Assembly: GCA_002440705.1 (NCBI GenBank)
Contig: DJVA01000077.1
Span: 1-27,888, forward strand
DNA length: 27,888 nucleotides
DNA from: Flavobacteriaceae bacterium UBA6268
GTDB lineage: Bacteria > Bacteroidota > Bacteroidia > Flavobacteriales > Flavobacteriaceae
Direction of reading: 5' to 3'
Part shown: positions 15,963 through 24,222 of the stretch, one piece after another
Position numbering within the stretch: the stretch's first letter is position 1
How the letters are laid out: each line of letters begins with the position of its first letter
The notes under the pieces: generated by a model
Seen by the model: the letters and a program-made list of their open reading frames with translations, nothing else
What the model was told of the DNA's origin: nothing
The model's database searches: none
Made by a program: the position numbers and the translations under genes

Positions 15963-16727
15963 CTAGATTTCCTTTAACTGAATATCCCTTATTTTTTTAA
16001 ATAGGTCGGAGGAATAGACAAAGTCGGTTACGTCTTTGTTGTCGGTTTTAAATATTTGGGTGTTATCTCCCTGCCAGGCCAAATTCCCTTTTTGTAGGAA
16101 CACAATTTTTTCGCCAATCTCCATTACGCTGTTCATGTCGTGCGTATTAATGACCGTAGTAATGTCATACTCCTTCGTAATTTCCTGAATCAGGTTGTCG
16201 ATAAGGATGGCTGTTTTTGGATCCAATCCAGAGTTGGGTTCATCGCAGAAGAGAAACCGTGGGTTGTTCACGATGGCCCGCGCAATGGCAACCCGTTTCT
16301 GCATCCCTCCCGATATTTCGGAAGGGTATTTTTTGTTGGCATTGGTTAGGTTTACCCTCTCCAATACTTCATTAACCCGATGCAGCATTTCTTCTTTTCT
16401 TTTTTTGGTAAACATGCGCAAGGGGAACATGACATTTTCTTCGACCGTCATGGAATCGAACAACGCACCTCCCTGAAACACCATGCCCATGTGTTCCCGT
16501 AGGTCCCGTTTTTCATCATCGTCCATATCCAAAATGGATTTTTCCCCGTAGAAAATTTGGCCTTCTTCAGGGTCGAAAAGCCCAAGGAGGCATTTCAGGA
16601 ACACCGTTTTACCACTGCCACTTTGCCCAATAATCAAATTAGTCTTGCCCTTATCGAAAGTCGTTGTAATCCCTTTTAGGACGTGCTCCTCGCCAAAGCT
16701 TTTATGGATGTTTTCTACACGGATCAT
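15963..16727 (-). CDS. mlaF: ABC transporter ATP-binding protein, MlaF type
   Basis: The ATPase of an MCE/Mla-type lipid transporter that moves phospholipids between inner and outer membrane. The 254-aa product has Walker A GQSGSGKT (34-41), Q-loop Q85 in VFQGGALF, signature SGGMQKR (139-145), Walker B FLFCDEP (158-164), NSGLDP and switch His196. FQGGALFDSMTVEENV and SGGMQKRVAIARA are typical of MlaF. Its start shares one base with the mlaE stop (TAATG), so translation is coupled. No mlaD-like MCE gene is next to it, so the substrate-binding partner is elsewhere. It is tail-to-tail with the DUF389 gene. Confidence 0.93.
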   Translation of the reverse strand: MIRVENIHKSFGEEHVLKGITTTFDKGKTNLIIGQSGSGKTVFLKCLLGLFDPEEGQIFYGEKSILDMDDDEKRDLREHMGMVFQGGALFDSMTVEENVMFPLRMFTKKRKEEMLHRVNEVLERVNLTNANKKYPSEISGGMQKRVAIARAIVNNPRFLFCDEPNSGLDPKTAILIDNLIQEITKEYDITTVINTHDMNSVMEIGEKIVFLQKGNLAWQGDNTQIFKTDNKDVTDFVYSSDLFKKIRDIQLKEI

Positions 16728-17464
16728 TAGCTTAGTAACATAAAAGTGATGATGTAATTAGTGATGATGAGCAACACACTGGTCCACACAAACGATTTGG
16801 TACTGGCTTTCCCTACTTCCAATGCCCCTCCTTTCATAAAAAACCCTTGCCAGGAAGGCACTGTGGCCAAGATGAACGCAAAAACCATGGTTTTGATGAA
16901 GGCATAGGTAACGTGAAAAGGCGTAAAGTCTTCCTGAACCCCTTGTATAAATTCGTCCGAAGTGTTGAATCCACCATAAACAGCTGCAGCCCATCCTCCC
17001 AAAATTCCTAGAAACATGGCCACGGCAATCACAAAAGGATATAATTGAAGCGCAACAATTTTAGGAAACACCAAATAATTTAGGGGGTTAATGCCCATTA
17101 CTTCCAAGGCATCAATTTGTTCGGTTACGCGCATCGAGCCGATGCTGGAGGTAATGAACGATCCCATTTTTCCAGCCATGATGATGGAAATGAAGGTTGG
17201 AGCGAATTCCAAAATGACCGATTGGCGGGTCGCAAAACCAACTAGGTAACGTGGAATAAAAGGGTTGTCTATGTTTAAGGCGGTTTGTATGGCTACAACT
17301 CCGCCCACGAAAAAGGAGATAAAAACAACAATACCCAGAGAGTTGATGATCAGCTCATCGATTTCTTTCAAAATCAAATCCCAAAGCACCGAAGCTTTGG
17401 TAGGCCGGCTAAAAACTTTTCCCAGCATGATGAAATAGGAACCAATATCGGCGAGGAATTTCAT
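16727..17464 (-). CDS. mlaE: MlaE-family lipid ABC transporter permease
   Basis: The membrane subunit partnering MlaF. The 245-aa product is of normal MlaE length. It has the family segments SFFVGGVVAIQTALNI, PTFISIIMAGKMGSFITSSIGSMRVTEQIDALEVMG (an amphipathic coupling region) and NPLNYLVFPKIVALQLYP, with about five hydrophobic stretches. It is the first gene of a two-gene operon. A TAATTTTG -7 candidate lies 15 bases upstream of the ATG. The alkaline phosphatase gene upstream, on the same strand, ends 41 bases before it. Confidence 0.93.
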   Translation of the reverse strand: MKFLADIGSYFIMLGKVFSRPTKASVLWDLILKEIDELIINSLGIVVFISFFVGGVVAIQTALNIDNPFIPRYLVGFATRQSVILEFAPTFISIIMAGKMGSFITSSIGSMRVTEQIDALEVMGINPLNYLVFPKIVALQLYPFVIAVAMFLGILGGWAAAVYGGFNTSDEFIQGVQEDFTPFHVTYAFIKTMVFAFILATVPSWQGFFMKGGALEVGKASTKSFVWTSVLLIITNYIITFMLLS

Positions 17465-17478
17465 AAACGCTAAAGTAA

Positions 17479-17486
17479 CAAAATTA
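17479..17486 (-). promoter_or_regulatory. Candidate -7 element upstream of mlaE
   Basis: On the minus strand TAATTTTG exactly matches TAnnTTTG and lies 14 bases before the mlaE ATG. No good -33 TTTG is seen at the expected distance, which falls in the end of the phosphatase gene. The operon could also be read through from upstream. Confidence 0.35.
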
Positions 17487-17505
17487 GCCCATTCAATAGG
17501 CCTAG

Positions 17506-18582
17506 CTATTCCTGAAGTAGGGTTTTTATTTTATGAAAGATTTCCGAATTCTTGTAAATACCGCTAAAAATTTCAGCACCAGGACCATAGGCAAATACCG
17601 GGACCATGGTGGCACTGTGACCGTGCGTTGAAAACGTGGGTTGAATGGAATTGTAATCGTCTCCATCGGAAGCAAGGGTAAACCCGCCCGTTTCATGGTC
17701 GGCAGTAACGACAACCAAAGTTTCACCATTTTTTTCAGCAAAATCCAGAATAGCGCCGATGGTGCTATCAAAATCCAATAATTCCGAAATTAGGTATGGA
17801 GCGTCATTATCGTGTCCTCCCCAATCAATTTGGGAGCCTTCAACCATCATAAAAAATCCTTTTTCATTTTGGGAAAGGCGCTGTACGGCTAATAGGGAAG
17901 CATCTTTCAAAAAATTGCCACGACCCTCCATGGCTTTCGGCATACTTTTATCGGCAAGAAGATACCCAGCTTTTTTTGCATTGGGCATCGCTTCCAATTT
18001 CAGGGTGTCGATGGAAAAGCCATTTTCTGAAAAATCGTCCAGCAAATTTTTGCCATCTTCACGTTTGTTGAAGTATTGCAATCCGGCACCCGCAAAAAAA
18101 TTAATTTCGGAAGTGGGCAACTGTGCCGCAATTTCTTCATGAAAGTCCCTGCTTTTGGAATGCGCAAAAAAGCAGGCGGGCGTTGCGTGGGTAATTGAAG
18201 ACGTGGCAATAAGCCCGGTTTGCATTCCTTTTTGGGAAACCAGTTCTACCATGTTTTGCACTTTTGTGGTATCTACGTCTACTCCTATGGCCCCGTTGTA
18301 AGTTCTGATTCCGCTTGCAAAAGCGGTAGCTCCTGCAGCTGAGTCGGTAATCAAATCGCTTTCAGATGAAGTGTTGATTAGTCCCGTAATAGGGAAACGG
18401 GTATAGTTGGAGGGTGTTTTGCCAAAGTACTGTGCAGCCGAAATCTGACTCAGACCTGTGCCATCGCCAATCATCAAAATGATGTTTTTTGGCTTCTTGA
18501 CCTCAGTTTCTTCGGGGGTAACGATTTTATTGCAAGAAAGGAGTGCTAGAACTGCAACGGTCAGAAGAACGGTTTTTTTCAT
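17506..18582 (-). CDS. Alkaline phosphatase, lipoprotein
   Basis: A phosphomonoesterase of the PhoA family, probably exported and anchored in the membrane facing the periplasm or surface. From the ATG at 18582 the product is 358 aa with signal sequence MKKTVLLTVAVLALLSC and lipobox LLSC (Cys17). D40 in MIGDGTG binds metal. S81 in TDSAAGATAF is the nucleophile. DWGGHDND, TADHETGG and HGHSATMVP supply the remaining metal ligands. The frame continues upstream to 18639, but that extension lacks signal-peptide character and contains the likely promoter. It is shorter than E. coli PhoA and lacks large insertions. Its closeness to the glycosyltransferase gene (60 bases) may reflect a shared operon with an internal promoter. 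Confidence 0.92.
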   Translation of the reverse strand: MKKTVLLTVAVLALLSCNKIVTPEETEVKKPKNIILMIGDGTGLSQISAAQYFGKTPSNYTRFPITGLINTSSESDLITDSAAGATAFASGIRTYNGAIGVDVDTTKVQNMVELVSQKGMQTGLIATSSITHATPACFFAHSKSRDFHEEIAAQLPTSEINFFAGAGLQYFNKREDGKNLLDDFSENGFSIDTLKLEAMPNAKKAGYLLADKSMPKAMEGRGNFLKDASLLAVQRLSQNEKGFFMMVEGSQIDWGGHDNDAPYLISELLDFDSTIGAILDFAEKNGETLVVVTADHETGGFTLASDGDDYNSIQPTFSTHGHSATMVPVFAYGPGAEIFSGIYKNSEIFHKIKTLLQE

Positions 18583-18601
18583 TGGGAAGTGAATTATCAA
18601 G

Positions 18602-18609
18602 CAAAAATA
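18602..18609 (-). promoter_or_regulatory. Candidate -7 element upstream of the alkaline phosphatase gene
   Basis: On the minus strand TATTTTTG matches TAnnTTTG exactly, 19 bases before the ATG at 18582. It lies between the glycosyltransferase stop and the phosphatase start. No clear -33 element or phosphate-box-like direct repeat is seen. Confidence 0.4.
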
Positions 18610-18642
18610 CGAAGAATCCCCAAGTGTTATGGAATGCATTGC

Positions 18643-19482
18643 TTAGAATAACCTTTTTATAATATTGCGCCAGCGAAGCTTACGGATGAACTTCCCTTCT
18701 TTCTTAGAAACCAAAAAATCATTAGGCGCTTTAAAAAAACCTAAAAGGCCATTCCAGAAAACGGTAAAGCTTTTCTTTTTCAAGGCAAGTTTTGTTAACG
18801 CAATAAATGTGAGGCAAAAACCGTATCGCATTTTTTTAAAGGCTTCTCCCTGTTTGTACTTTGAAGATTTGGAGTAGGTACTTCCGGTAGGTTTTAGGTG
18901 TTTTACCTGCAGGCTTTCGTCGGTCACCACCTTCCAGCCATGGTATTGGGCCAGAAGCTCGTCCACGGTATCCCAGCCAATGGATTCTTTCAAGCCCCCA
19001 ATGGCCTCGAAACAGGACTTGCGGTAGGCTTTAAGCGCGCCTCTGATATGGTCCCTACCAGTTAAGTTTTCAATATTCCATTTGCCATTTTTTTGAATGT
19101 AACAGAAACCGCCCACCATCCCATAATTGGGGTTTTGTTGAAAGGATTCTACAAGTTTTTCTAGGTAATTTTTGGGAAAAATCAAATCGGCATCAAACTT
19201 ACAGATAACATCAAAATCGTTATCCAAGGTTTCCAAGCCTTTGTTGAAAGCGCGAATTACTTTGCTTCCTGGTTGATGGCTATTTTTAGACTGAAGGGTC
19301 ACGTAAGAAATAAAGTCAAACCGCTTTGAATAATCCTCTAAGATTGCAGGAGTATTGTCGGTGGAATGGTCATCCACCACCACAATTTTTTTGGGCAAAT
19401 AAGATTGGTTTACCAAAGATTCTAGGGTTGCAGACAGGTAATTATCTTCATTATGTGCTGGGATGATGATATAAAGATTCAT
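18643..19482 (-). CDS. Family 2 glycosyltransferase
   Basis: A 279-aa GT-A fold glycosyltransferase, cytoplasmic or membrane-associated. The N-terminus IIIPAHNEDNYLSATLESLV and VVVDDHSTDNTP (33-44) is the nucleotide-sugar binding start. D97-A-D99 in CKFDADLIFP is the metal-binding DxD. A conserved GWDTVDE near residue 170 fits the acceptor or catalytic region. No transmembrane segment is clear; the C-terminus is basic (KFIRKLRWRNIIKRLF), suggesting peripheral membrane contact. Its start overlaps the methyltransferase stop by 4 bases. Donor and acceptor are unknown; the gene neighbourhood suggests a lipid-linked or surface glycan product (inference). Confidence 0.9.
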   Translation of the reverse strand: MNLYIIIPAHNEDNYLSATLESLVNQSYLPKKIVVVDDHSTDNTPAILEDYSKRFDFISYVTLQSKNSHQPGSKVIRAFNKGLETLDNDFDVICKFDADLIFPKNYLEKLVESFQQNPNYGMVGGFCYIQKNGKWNIENLTGRDHIRGALKAYRKSCFEAIGGLKESIGWDTVDELLAQYHGWKVVTDESLQVKHLKPTGSTYSKSSKYKQGEAFKKMRYGFCLTFIALTKLALKKKSFTVFWNGLLGFFKAPNDFLVSKKEGKFIRKLRWRNIIKRLF

Positions 19483-20003
19483 TTTATCTTTTCAGCATAA
19501 ACCAAATAATACCTGGGCGTAATTCTTCTTAATATGGGACGAATCCCCACTTTCTTAACAGGGTTGGTAAACTTTTCACGTTTTTTGATTTTCCAACCGG
19601 CTTTTTCCAACAACCAGTCGAACTGCCAATCCTCAAACTCGTGGTAATGGCGATCGCGCTCATCTTCTTTACTTCTATAGGCAGAAGCAAACCATAATTT
19701 AAGCGGGACAGAGGCCACCAATTTCCTGGCCTTAATCTCCTGAAGCACATTGAACGGGGAAACCAAATGCTCAAAAATTTCGAAGGCAGTTACCACATCG
19801 AAGGCATCTGTTTGTACTGCGGAAGTATCCAAGTCGAGGTCTTCGCCTTGGGTGTTAGTCACTCGGTAACCGTTGGCTTTCAATATTTCGGAAAACGGAT
19901 TTTCAATACCCAAATCCAAGATACGATCTTCTGTGGACACCACGTTTTTCAGAAATTGCAGAGTATGTCGATACCGCTTTTTAGGGTAGTTTCCTTCGTA
20001 CAT
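19479..20003 (-). CDS. Small class I SAM-dependent methyltransferase-like protein
   Basis: A 174-aa protein with a truncated methyltransferase fold. Motif I is RILDLGIENPFSEIL (27-41), where the usual GxGxG is replaced by GIENP. The acidic strand-2 region is GEDLDLD (53-59), and FDVVTAFEIFEHL (68-80) is a good motif II/post-motif. VASVPLKLWF follows and the C-terminus is basic. The weak glycine loop means SAM binding is plausible but not certain. It overlaps the glycosyltransferase by 4 bases and starts 2 bases after the condensing-enzyme stop, so the three form a coupled unit. Substrate unknown. Confidence 0.8.
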   Translation of the reverse strand: MYEGNYPKKRYRHTLQFLKNVVSTEDRILDLGIENPFSEILKANGYRVTNTQGEDLDLDTSAVQTDAFDVVTAFEIFEHLVSPFNVLQEIKARKLVASVPLKLWFASAYRSKEDERDRHYHEFEDWQFDWLLEKAGWKIKKREKFTNPVKKVGIRPILRRITPRYYLVYAEKIK

Positions 20004-20005
20004 GG

Positions 20006-21067
20006 CTAGATTCTATACACAACGGCATTGATATTCATCCCGGCTCCTACACTGGCAAATAACACTACGTCTCCTTTCGTTACCGAGTGCCCTTCCAGCT
20101 TCCCATTGGAAACAATGTCAAAAAGGGTTGGAATGGTTGCAACACTGGAATTTCCTAATTTATTGATCGTCATGGGCATGATGCCTTTGGGGGTTTCTTT
20201 TCCATACAATTTATAGAACCGCTGTACAATGGCTTCGTCCATTTTTTCGTTGGCTTGATGGATGAATATTTTTTTGAGCTCCTCAACGGGAATACCGCTT
20301 TTGTCCAGACACAGTTTCATCGCTTCGGGTACGTAGGTAATGGCAAACTCATAGATTTTTCTTCCGTACATTTTGATGTAACGGCGTGCCTCGTTAAGCT
20401 CAAGGTTGTACGATTCGCCAAAGTAAATAAAGTGCGCTTCGTCGTAGGCATAGGTTGCAGAATGGTGGGTTAAGATGCCGCAATCGGAACCTTCGGAAGC
20501 TTCTAAAATAACCGCACCAGCCCCATCACTGTAAATCATCGAATCCCTATCGTGCCTATCAACTACTCTCGAAAGGGTTTCTGCCCCAATGACCAAACAC
20601 TTTGAGGCCATGCCCGCTTTCATAAACGCATAAGCCTGGATGACTCCCTCCAACCAGCCAGGACATCCAAATAGAATGTCATAGGCCACACAGCTTGGAT
20701 TCTTGATTTTTAACAGGTGCTTCGTGCGCGATGCCAAGCTAGGGACCGTATCGCTTTGATGGGTATCGTGTTTTACATCGCCATAATTATGGGCAACAAT
20801 AATATAATCCAAGGTTTCCCTATCGGCTTTTGCGCTCGAAAGGGCTTTTTCGGCAGCCATTGCGGCTATTTCCGATGTCACTAACGAATTTTTGATGTAC
20901 CTGCGCTCAGAAATGCCCGTGATGGCCTTGAACTTTTCGATGATCCGGGTATTTTCCTGAGGAATCGGCGATCCGTCCTCGTTGTAGAAATTGTGCTTTT
21001 CAAACCCTTCATTTGTCGCTACTTTGCTAGGGATGTAGCTTCCCGTTCCGGTAATGACGACGTTCAT
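20006..21067 (-). CDS. 3-oxoacyl-ACP synthase III (KAS III/FabH-like) family protein
   Basis: A thiolase-fold condensing enzyme, 353 aa. The catalytic triad is C135 in FGCPGW, H270 in IHQANEKMD, and N306 in KLGNSSVATIP, spaced as in FabH. The cysteine context (GCPGW rather than ACAGF) and the longer N-terminal part differ from classical FabH, so it may use a different acyl starter or work outside bulk fatty-acid synthesis. It heads a tight unit with a methyltransferase and glycosyltransferase. A weak -7-like TACCTTTA (21082-21089, minus) precedes the ATG, and the gcvP terminator lies upstream. Flavobacteria often carry more than one KAS III-like gene; I cannot tell whether this is the housekeeping one. 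Confidence 0.88.
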   Translation of the reverse strand: MNVVITGTGSYIPSKVATNEGFEKHNFYNEDGSPIPQENTRIIEKFKAITGISERRYIKNSLVTSEIAAMAAEKALSSAKADRETLDYIIVAHNYGDVKHDTHQSDTVPSLASRTKHLLKIKNPSCVAYDILFGCPGWLEGVIQAYAFMKAGMASKCLVIGAETLSRVVDRHDRDSMIYSDGAGAVILEASEGSDCGILTHHSATYAYDEAHFIYFGESYNLELNEARRYIKMYGRKIYEFAITYVPEAMKLCLDKSGIPVEELKKIFIHQANEKMDEAIVQRFYKLYGKETPKGIMPMTINKLGNSSVATIPTLFDIVSNGKLEGHSVTKGDVVLFASVGAGMNINAVVYRI

Positions 21068-21111
21068 CTTTTAAATTTTAATAAAGGTACTGAAAAGTAT
21101 ATTCCAAATAA

Positions 21112-21136
21112 AATAAAACCCCTCACAATGGAGGGG
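21112..21136 (-). terminator. Rho-independent terminator after gcvP
   Basis: On the minus strand CCCCTC (21131-21136) pairs with GAGGGG (21119-21124) across a 6-base loop, followed by TTTTATTTTATTT. It lies 11 bases past the gcvP stop and separates gcvP from the KAS III-like gene. Confidence 0.75.
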
Positions 21137-21146
21137 AGGCGGTAAA

Positions 21147-23996
21147 TTAAGCTTCCATGAAATCTTCTATTGGGGCACAGGTGCAAATCAGGTTTCGGTC
21201 GCCATAGGCATCATCTACGCGCCTTACGGATGGCCAAAATTTATTTTCTGATATATATTCCAGAGGGAAGGCAGCTTCTTGTCGGCTGTAGGGAAAGTCC
21301 CAATCGTCATTCACCAACAACTTTAGCGTGTGTGGTGCATTTTTCAGTGGATTATTTGGGTTTTCTTTGTCAGAAGCATCAATTTCCTTACGAATGGAAA
21401 TCATGGCATCACAGAAACGATCCAATTCTTCTTTACTTTCACTCTCGGTGGGTTCCACCATAAGGGTCCCCGCTACTGGAAAGGAAACCGTGGGAGCATG
21501 GAATCCATAATCCATAAGGCGTTTGGCGATATCGGTTACTTCGATCCCCTGTTCTTTGAAAGGTCGGCAATCCAAAATCATTTCATGGGCAGCCCGACCA
21601 CGCTCACCAGTGTACAAAGTTTCATAATATCCATGAAGGCGTTCCTTAATGTAATTGGCGTTTAAAATGGCATATTGAGTAGATTTTTTTAAACCATGCT
21701 CCCCAAGCATACAAACATATCCATACGAGATAAGACAGGCCAAGGCGCTACCCCAAGGTGCTGCTGAAATTGCTGGAATGGCATTATTTCCACCTGTTTT
21801 TATGATGGGATTGCCCGGTAGAAAGGGAACCAATTGTTTGGCCACACAAATGGGCCCCACACCGGGTCCGCCCCCTCCATGAGGAATGGCAAAAGTCTTG
21901 TGCAGGTTAAGGTGGCATACATCGGCCCCAATGGCCCCGGGATTGGTCAATGCAACCTGGGCATTCATGTTGGCACCGTCCATATATACTTGGCCGCCGT
22001 ATTGGTGGATGATGCTCGTAATTTCAGTGATGGCACTTTCATAAACCCCATGGGTAGAGGGATAAGTCACCATCAATGCAGCAAGCTGATCTTTATACAG
22101 AGTTGCTTTTTCACGCAAGTCTTCCACGTCAATATTTCCTTCCTCTGTAGCCTTTGTTACTACGACTTCCATACCAGCCATGACGGCGCTGGCCGGATTG
22201 GTGCCATGGGCTGAAGACGGAATAAGGCACACATTGCGATGGGCTTCCCCACGCGATTCGTGATAGGCGCGGATCACCATCAACCCCGCATACTCACCTT
22301 GTGCGCCCGAATTGGGTTGAAGGGAGGTGCCTGCAAACCCGGTAATCTCGGTCAATTGGTTTTCCAGATTTTTTAAAACGATTTGATAGCCTTCGGCCTG
22401 TGCCACTGGTACAAATGGGTGAATGTTCCCCCAGTTTGGATCACTCAACGGAAGCATCTCGGCTGCTGCATTGAGTTTCATTGTGCACGAACCCAGAGAA
22501 ATCATGGAATGGTTGAGGGCCAAATCCTTTCGTTCCAATTTTTTGATGTACCGCATCAATTCGGTTTCACTGTGATATCGGTTGAAAACCTCTTCTTCCA
22601 GAAAATTTGTTTTTCTGGCTACGTCTTCGGGGATGGCATTTCCTTCATGAATCTCGGTGAGGAGCATAGGGGCTAAGCCTTTGGCTTCTGTAAAGACCTT
22701 TACAATGTTGTTCAAGTCTTTCAAATTGATTGTGTCATTCAGGGAAATCGAAACGGTTTGGGAGTTGGGATAGTAAAAGTTGATGCGGTGTTTTTCCGCA
22801 ACGGCTTTAATTTTGGAAGCATCAGCTTTGACGGCCACAGTATCAAAGAACATGTCATTCAGCATTTCATAACCCAAAGATTTTAAGGTGCTGGAGAGTG
22901 TAAAAGCGGCATTGTGCACTTTTTTGGCAATGTGTTTCAATCCTTCCGGGCCATGAAAAACGGCATACATACTTGCCATCACGGCCAAAAGCACCTGCGC
23001 TGTACAAATATTGGAAGTGGCTTTGTCCCTTTTGATGTGCTGTTCCCTAGTTTGTAACGCCATGCGAAGCGCGCGGTTTCCATCAACATCTTTGGTGACC
23101 CCGATAATCCTCCCAGGAATGTGACGTTTATACGATTCCTTGGTAGCAAAAAATGCAGCATGCGGGCCACCATAGCCTAAGGGTATGCCAAAACGTTGCG
23201 TCGTTCCCACAACCACATCGGCGCCAAAATTACCAGGCGATTCCAACAATACCAGGCTAAGGATATCTGCCGCAAAGGCGATTTTAATCTCGGTATTTTG
23301 CGCTTTGGCAACAAAATCCTTGAAATTATGGACGGTACCACTTTTCCCTGGATATTGAAGCAGGGCACCAAAATATTCTGACGAAAAATCGAATTTCTGA
23401 TGATTCCCTACTACCACTTCAATCCCAAGGGGTTTTGATCGTGTTTGAAGCAAAGCCAAAGTTTGGGGAAGGATTTCATCGGATACAAAAAATTTAGAGA
23501 TATTGTTTTTCTTTTGTTCGCGCTCCCGCAATGCAAACAATAATGACATAGCTTCGGCAGCAGCAGTCGCCTCATCCAATAGTGAAGCGTTGGCAATTTC
23601 CATTCCGGTGAGGTCAACAATCATGGTCTGGAAGTTGAGCAGGGCTTCCAGTCTGCCTTGGGCTATTTCAGCTTGGTAAGGAGTATAAGCTGTGTACCAA
23701 CCCGGATTTTCCAGGATGTTTCGTTGAATGACAGCAGGAGTATTGCAGTCGTGATATCCCAAACCAATATAGGTCTTGAAAAGTTGGTTCCGGATAGCTA
23801 ATTCGTTGATATGCTCCAGGTATTCCTGTTCGCTCATGGCGGGAGCGAGCTCTAAGGGTTTTTTTAGAAGGATTTCATTGGGAATGGCTTCGTAGATCAA
23901 CTGGTCCATGCTTTCTGCCCCTATGGTTTCCAACATTGCAGGAAGGTCCTGGCTCCTGGGGCCAATATGTCGCAATACGAAAGAATCTGTATTCAT
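21147..23996 (-). CDS. gcvP: Glycine dehydrogenase (decarboxylating), P protein of the glycine cleavage system
   Basis: A PLP-dependent enzyme that decarboxylates glycine and passes the aminomethyl group to the lipoyl H protein. From the ATG at 23996 the product is 949 aa, the full single-chain form with both N- and C-terminal halves (not split into gcvPA/gcvPB). The N-terminus SFVLRHIGPR is typical. The PLP lysine is K700 in HLNLHKTFAIPHGGGGPG, and SLGSCTMKLNA and SSAHGTNPASA are family signatures. The frame stays open to 24065, but that extension crosses the TATTTTTG -7 element and is rejected. No gcvT or gcvH is adjacent. No glycine riboswitch is recognisable upstream. Confidence 0.96.
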   Translation of the reverse strand: MNTDSFVLRHIGPRSQDLPAMLETIGAESMDQLIYEAIPNEILLKKPLELAPAMSEQEYLEHINELAIRNQLFKTYIGLGYHDCNTPAVIQRNILENPGWYTAYTPYQAEIAQGRLEALLNFQTMIVDLTGMEIANASLLDEATAAAEAMSLLFALREREQKKNNISKFFVSDEILPQTLALLQTRSKPLGIEVVVGNHQKFDFSSEYFGALLQYPGKSGTVHNFKDFVAKAQNTEIKIAFAADILSLVLLESPGNFGADVVVGTTQRFGIPLGYGGPHAAFFATKESYKRHIPGRIIGVTKDVDGNRALRMALQTREQHIKRDKATSNICTAQVLLAVMASMYAVFHGPEGLKHIAKKVHNAAFTLSSTLKSLGYEMLNDMFFDTVAVKADASKIKAVAEKHRINFYYPNSQTVSISLNDTINLKDLNNIVKVFTEAKGLAPMLLTEIHEGNAIPEDVARKTNFLEEEVFNRYHSETELMRYIKKLERKDLALNHSMISLGSCTMKLNAAAEMLPLSDPNWGNIHPFVPVAQAEGYQIVLKNLENQLTEITGFAGTSLQPNSGAQGEYAGLMVIRAYHESRGEAHRNVCLIPSSAHGTNPASAVMAGMEVVVTKATEEGNIDVEDLREKATLYKDQLAALMVTYPSTHGVYESAITEITSIIHQYGGQVYMDGANMNAQVALTNPGAIGADVCHLNLHKTFAIPHGGGGPGVGPICVAKQLVPFLPGNPIIKTGGNNAIPAISAAPWGSALACLISYGYVCMLGEHGLKKSTQYAILNANYIKERLHGYYETLYTGERGRAAHEMILDCRPFKEQGIEVTDIAKRLMDYGFHAPTVSFPVAGTLMVEPTESESKEELDRFCDAMISIRKEIDASDKENPNNPLKNAPHTLKLLVNDDWDFPYSRQEAAFPLEYISENKFWPSVRRVDDAYGDRNLICTCAPIEDFMEA

Positions 23997-24018
23997 GAAG
24001 GCTTTTTTATAATTGGAA

Positions 24019-24026
24019 CAAAAATA
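24019..24026 (-). promoter_or_regulatory. Candidate -7 element of gcvP
   Basis: On the minus strand TATTTTTG matches TAnnTTTG exactly and lies 22 bases before the gcvP ATG. A convincing -33 TTTG is missing at 18-20 bases. Confidence 0.4.
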
Positions 24027-24090
24027 CAACTTTAGGCGGGCTTTTTTCATTGGTGTTGCAGACAAATTTTCAACTAAGAATTGGACTTAC

Positions 24091-24155
24091 TAACATGTAG
24101 GGCAATTTTGGAAAGTCGCTCTCAACGGATGGACCGGTAGTATTGAGCCATGTTA
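24091..24155. other. Nested inverted repeats between gcvP and moeA
   Basis: TAACATG (24091-24097) is complementary to CATGTTA (24149-24155), and inside it CTCAA (24121-24125) pairs with TTGAG (24143-24147). The structure lies between the two divergent promoter candidates and outside both predicted leaders, so it is more likely a regulatory DNA site or a small transcript than a riboswitch of either gene. Function unknown. Confidence 0.35.
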
Positions 24156-24174
24156 TTTTAGGGTACACATATTT

Positions 24175-24205
24175 TTTTAGATTCACTAAGATATCGTTAT
24201 ATTTG
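24175..24205 (+). promoter_or_regulatory. Candidate promoter of the molybdenum cofactor operon
   Basis: TTTT (24175-24178), 19 bases, then TATATTTG (24198-24205), an exact -7 match 17 bases before the moeA ATG at 24223. The leader would be about 10 bases, too short for a molybdenum cofactor riboswitch. Confidence 0.5.
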
Positions 24206-24222
24206 TTAGGAAACAACGGAAT

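Noticed and set aside
18583..18639. N-terminal extension of the alkaline phosphatase
   Set aside because: It would bury the lipoprotein signal peptide and contains a TATTTTTG promoter element.
21834..22214. 126-aa plus-strand open frame opposite gcvP
   Set aside because: Antisense of conserved GcvP sequence including the PLP lysine region; no start context or family resemblance.
23997..24060. Glycine riboswitch before gcvP
   Set aside because: The leader is too short and lacks the tandem aptamer architecture.
23997..24065. N-terminal extension of gcvP to 24065
   Set aside because: It crosses an exact -7 element and the GcvP family N-terminus begins at the ATG at 23996.
24156..24222. Molybdenum cofactor riboswitch before moeA
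   Set aside because: The predicted leader is about 10 bases and no matching multi-stem structure is seen downstream of the promoter.
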